Positions 5,331 to 7,052 of a DNA stretch of 7,052 bases are shown here, piece by piece. Both the position numbers and the translations under genes were made by a program. The notes under the pieces are model-generated. The model made no database searches and was not told where the DNA came from. It saw only the letters and a program-made list of their open reading frames with translations. Each line of letters starts with the position of its first letter. The stretch's first letter is position 1. The stretch lies in contig CAJUII010000015.1 in NCBI GenBank assembly GCA_910586405.1, forward strand, positions 1-7,052. Reading direction: 5' to 3'. The stretch comes from an uncultured Lachnospiraceae bacterium. Lineage in GTDB: Bacteria; Bacillota; Clostridia; Lachnospirales; Lachnospiraceae.

Positions 5331-6510
5331 TCAAAAATAATCTCTCAGCCGCTCCACTATGCTTTGCCTGCTGCTCTGTCCATACAACACTGCCGGAATC
5401 AGGCAGCCCAGCAGTACAAAGCTTGGAACCACAGCCAGCACTGGCATGATGGAGAACTGATATTGATAGAAAAAGAAAATTTTGTTCATGGAATGTCCGA
5501 TCAGCGGACCGATTCCCAGTGCAAGGGCAAGCGCCACCGCGATTGCGCCAAGCGCACAGAACATACCTTCGTAGATCAGCATCCGCCGCAGCTGCCGGTT
5601 CGTCATGCCAATGGACTGCAGCACCGCAAATTCTTTTCTCCATAGAATCAATTTCTATATCCACATACGCATCCTCTAAATGCCCCTTATACCGGCGGCG
5701 AATCACTTCCTCCTCCATTCCCATATATGCCGCTCTATTTGTTCTGATATATCCGCACCCTTCAAGTGCCGCATCTGTGTTTGCCTTAATCTCCCTGATC
5801 GTACTTTCAAAATGTATGTATCGGAACGATGATAGCGAAGATACAATGACAAGCACTGTCTTTCTCTTGCTGCGTCCTAGGTTGGTAAAAGCCATCTGAT
5901 ATACTTTGGCGCCACGCACCGCGCGTTCTCTTTTTTTGATATGATTCACATTGGTATATTTTACAGCCTCAACAGGTGAAACTCTGGATGCGAGCCTTCC
6001 CGGTCTGGCGCAGGATATGAGCACCATCAACAGAGCAAATAGGGCAGAGCCAATAAAAATAATCGGCGAGCTGCTAATTGTCATAGATTCCCTGTTGATG
6101 GTGGAGCCTCGCAGTACAATAGGCATCAAACCAACGCTTAAACCATATCCCAGAAGGATTTCGACTGGAATACCTACGATGCACAAAACTAACGCCTGGT
6201 ATCGTATGATTCGCTTAATCTGTCTTGGCGTCGTCCCGATTGTCTTGAGCAGTCCATAAAAGTGTATGTCACCTGCCACGGATATCTGGAAAATATTGTA
6301 GATAATTAGATAGCCTGCAAAGTCTGTCAGCAGTATAAATGCTACGACTGACTAGAGCATCGCTGGGTCCATCCTCGATGTGACCTGTGCACTCAAATAT
6401 GCCCAATTCACGCCAATCTGCGCGCTGTTTTCCGCTCCTCTGCTTTCCCATGTATAGCCAAGGTCTGTATCCACCTGCTTCATCTGCGATTCAATGTTGA
6501 TACTGGATCG
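5331..6510 (-). pseudogene. Degraded two-FtsX-domain ABC permease
   Basis: This is the remnant of an export-type or antimicrobial-sensing ABC permease with two FtsX domains. The first domain survives in part: QIGVNWAYLSAQV, then helices in AGYLIIYNIF, ALVLCIVGIPVEILLGYGLS and IIFIGSALFALLMVLI, with the hallmark GLLKTIGTTPRQIKRII and end motif SRVSPVEAVKY. The second domain starts at LGRSKRKTVLVIVSS and ends, in another frame, with FAVLQSIGMTNRQLRRMLI, two more helices and RQSIVERLRDYF before TGA at 5331-5333. Lesions: the N-terminal part (first helix, most of the extracellular domain) is missing; a TAG interrupts the frame at 6352-6354; residues appear lost near 5829, where helix 5 ends abruptly; and a frameshift/deletion near 5640-5650 removed the helix before KEFAVLQSIG. 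Intact relatives are commonly about 750-900 residues; about 390 codons remain. It is not expected to make a functional transporter. Confidence 0.88.
6352..6354 (-). other. In-frame TAG in the permease remnant
   Basis: The reading frame is continuous on both sides: VTSRMDPAML, TAG, then SVVAFILLTDFAGYLIIYNIF. The family sequence normally runs straight through into this helix, so this is a nonsense change or a small lesion, not a natural C-terminus. Confidence 0.75.
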
Positions 6511-6965
6511 TCCGCCAGTATAATCGCTGGCGCTGCCACCAGTGCACGCGCGATTGCCACCCGCTGCTGCTGACCGCCGGAGAGCTGGTTTGGCAGCGCA
6601 TTGAGACATCCATCCAGCCCTAATGTGCCCACAATCTGTTGCAGGAACTTACTGTCAATCCGAGCGCCGTCAAGCTCCACTGGCAGCACGATATTCTCGT
6701 AAACATTCAGCACCGGCACCAAGTTGTATGCCTGAAATATAAATCCAATAAATATTTCCTTATTATCTACGATCACCGTCCCGCTTGTCGGAGAGTCCAA
6801 TCCCCCCAGCATGTGCAGCAAAGTGGATTTCCCACTGCCGCTCGTCCCGACAATCGCGACAAACTCCCCTTTTTCCACGGTAAGATTCACACCATCAAGT
6901 GCATGGACCGCATTCTCGCCAGAACCATAAACCTTTTTCAAATCCTTCACCTGTAAAATATGCAT
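6480..6965 (-). pseudogene. Truncated ABC transporter ATPase
   Basis: This is the nucleotide-binding subunit of the same transporter, of the MacB/LolD-like family that pairs with FtsX-type permeases. Visible motifs from the chosen start: Walker A GTSGSGKST (40-48), Q-loop Gln78 in FIFQAYN, signature LSGGQQQRVA (128-137) and Walker B IILAD (148-152). The next residue is Asp instead of the catalytic Glu of ADEP. The protein then ends after a poor STLNRR stretch at 161 residues, so a proper D-loop and the H-loop histidine are absent; relatives have about 220-240 residues. A second lesion is internal: DNKEIF joins directly to IGFIFQ (near 6750), where about 15 residues are normally found. The ATG at 6963-6965 has GGAGGAG 9 nt upstream; the in-frame GTG at 6981-6983 overlaps that ribosome site. 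The 3' end runs directly into permease coding sequence in another frame, marking a deletion fusion. Confidence 0.88.
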
Positions 6966-6974
6966 TGTTTTCTT

Positions 6975-6981
6975 CTCCTCC
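6975..6981 (-). promoter_or_regulatory. RBS of the ABC ATPase remnant
   Basis: GGAGGAG on the minus strand, 9 nt before ATG 6963-6965. It begins only 2 nt after the T7 tract of the upstream hairpin, so transcripts must read through that hairpin to carry this site. Confidence 0.75.
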
Positions 6982-6983
6982 AC

Positions 6984-7034
6984 AAAAAAATCAGTATGCG
7001 GGCAGAGGGCACTGCCCTCTGCTGCATACTGATT
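6984..7034 (-). terminator. Strong hairpin plus T7 before the ABC ATPase: terminator or attenuator
   Basis: On the minus strand an 11-bp outer stem (6989-6999 with 7024-7034) and a 9-bp GC-rich inner stem (7002-7010 with 7014-7022, loop of 3 nt) are separated by a small GG/T internal loop, and are followed by seven T (6984-6990). This is an intrinsic terminator pointing toward the ABC genes. No promoter fits between it and the ribosome site. It therefore either ends an off-window upstream gene or is a leader attenuator. A GATAAT (7032-7037) just before the hairpin could be a -10 box, with its -35 outside the window. Confidence 0.75.
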
Positions 7035-7052
7035 ATCTCATATAATTCTTTC

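Noticed and set aside
5519..5899. 126-residue plus-strand ORF across the permease remnant
   Set aside because: Runs opposite recognisable FtsX-domain sequence and has no ribosome site; a shadow of decayed DNA.
6966..6983. GTG start for the ABC ATPase
   Set aside because: It overlaps the GGAGGAG ribosome site itself. The ATG at 6965 has proper spacing and matches the usual N-terminus of the family.
1..7052. Insertion sequence, CRISPR array, tRNA or rRNA
   Set aside because: No transposase, terminal repeats, repeat-spacer periodicity or RNA-gene signature was seen; the ABC decay shows no IS footprint at its junctions.

Overview
The window looks like chromosomal DNA from a low-to-moderate-GC Gram-positive bacterium, most likely a clostridial Lachnospiraceae-type species. 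The basis is strong GGAGG-type ribosome binding sites, TTGNNN/TATAAT sigma-A promoters in very AT-rich spacers, a CheA with a Clostridia-style P2-like region, an OmpR-family regulator, a secreted SGNH hydrolase and a two-FtsX-domain permease. The taxon is inferred from gene style; no rRNA or other marker is present.

Positions 4044 to 1 (minus strand) hold a signalling operon. A tiny zinc-ribbon ORF (3868-4044) comes first. A well-formed promoter for cheA overlaps its 3' end. Then follow a full-length 711-residue CheA histidine kinase (1649-3784), a stand-alone Hpt phosphotransfer protein (1284-1634), a membrane-anchored protein of unknown function with a C-terminal coiled coil (680-1243), and an OmpR/PhoB-type response regulator (659 to beyond base 1, last residues off the window). 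Gaps from cheA onward are 14, 40 and 20 nt, so these four genes are probably one transcript. No cheW, cheY, cheB, cheR or MCP gene is visible. The arrangement suggests a chemotaxis-type kinase feeding a phosphorelay that ends in transcription, although the regulator may have its own kinase downstream of the window edge.

Positions 4074-4368 are an AT-rich divergent spacer. It carries two tandem sigma-A promoters with 17-bp spacers (4144-4172 and 4198-4226) pointing right, an unexplained leader of about 135 nt, and a weak leftward promoter candidate for the zinc-ribbon ORF. To the right lies a secreted SGNH/GDSL hydrolase (4369-5256), ending in a perfect 18-bp inverted repeat (5273-5311) that serves as a bidirectional terminator.

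Positions 6965 to 5331 (minus strand) contain the remains of an ABC transporter: an ATPase plus a two-FtsX-domain permease of the macrolide/peptide-export or bacitracin-sensing type. It is broken by at least five lesions: an in-frame loss in the ATPase, an ATPase-permease deletion fusion, a TAG stop, a loss in the second extracellular region, and a frameshift/deletion that removed a membrane helix. Upstream of it (6984-7034) is a strong hairpin plus a T7 tract, immediately before the ATPase RBS. This is either the terminator of an off-window gene or a transcription attenuator.

The most interesting points are the CheA-Hpt-membrane protein-OmpR regulator operon, the triple TATTGTGC motif around its promoter, the zinc-ribbon micro-ORF overlapping that promoter, and the unusually compact multi-deletion ABC relic with its attenuator-like leader.
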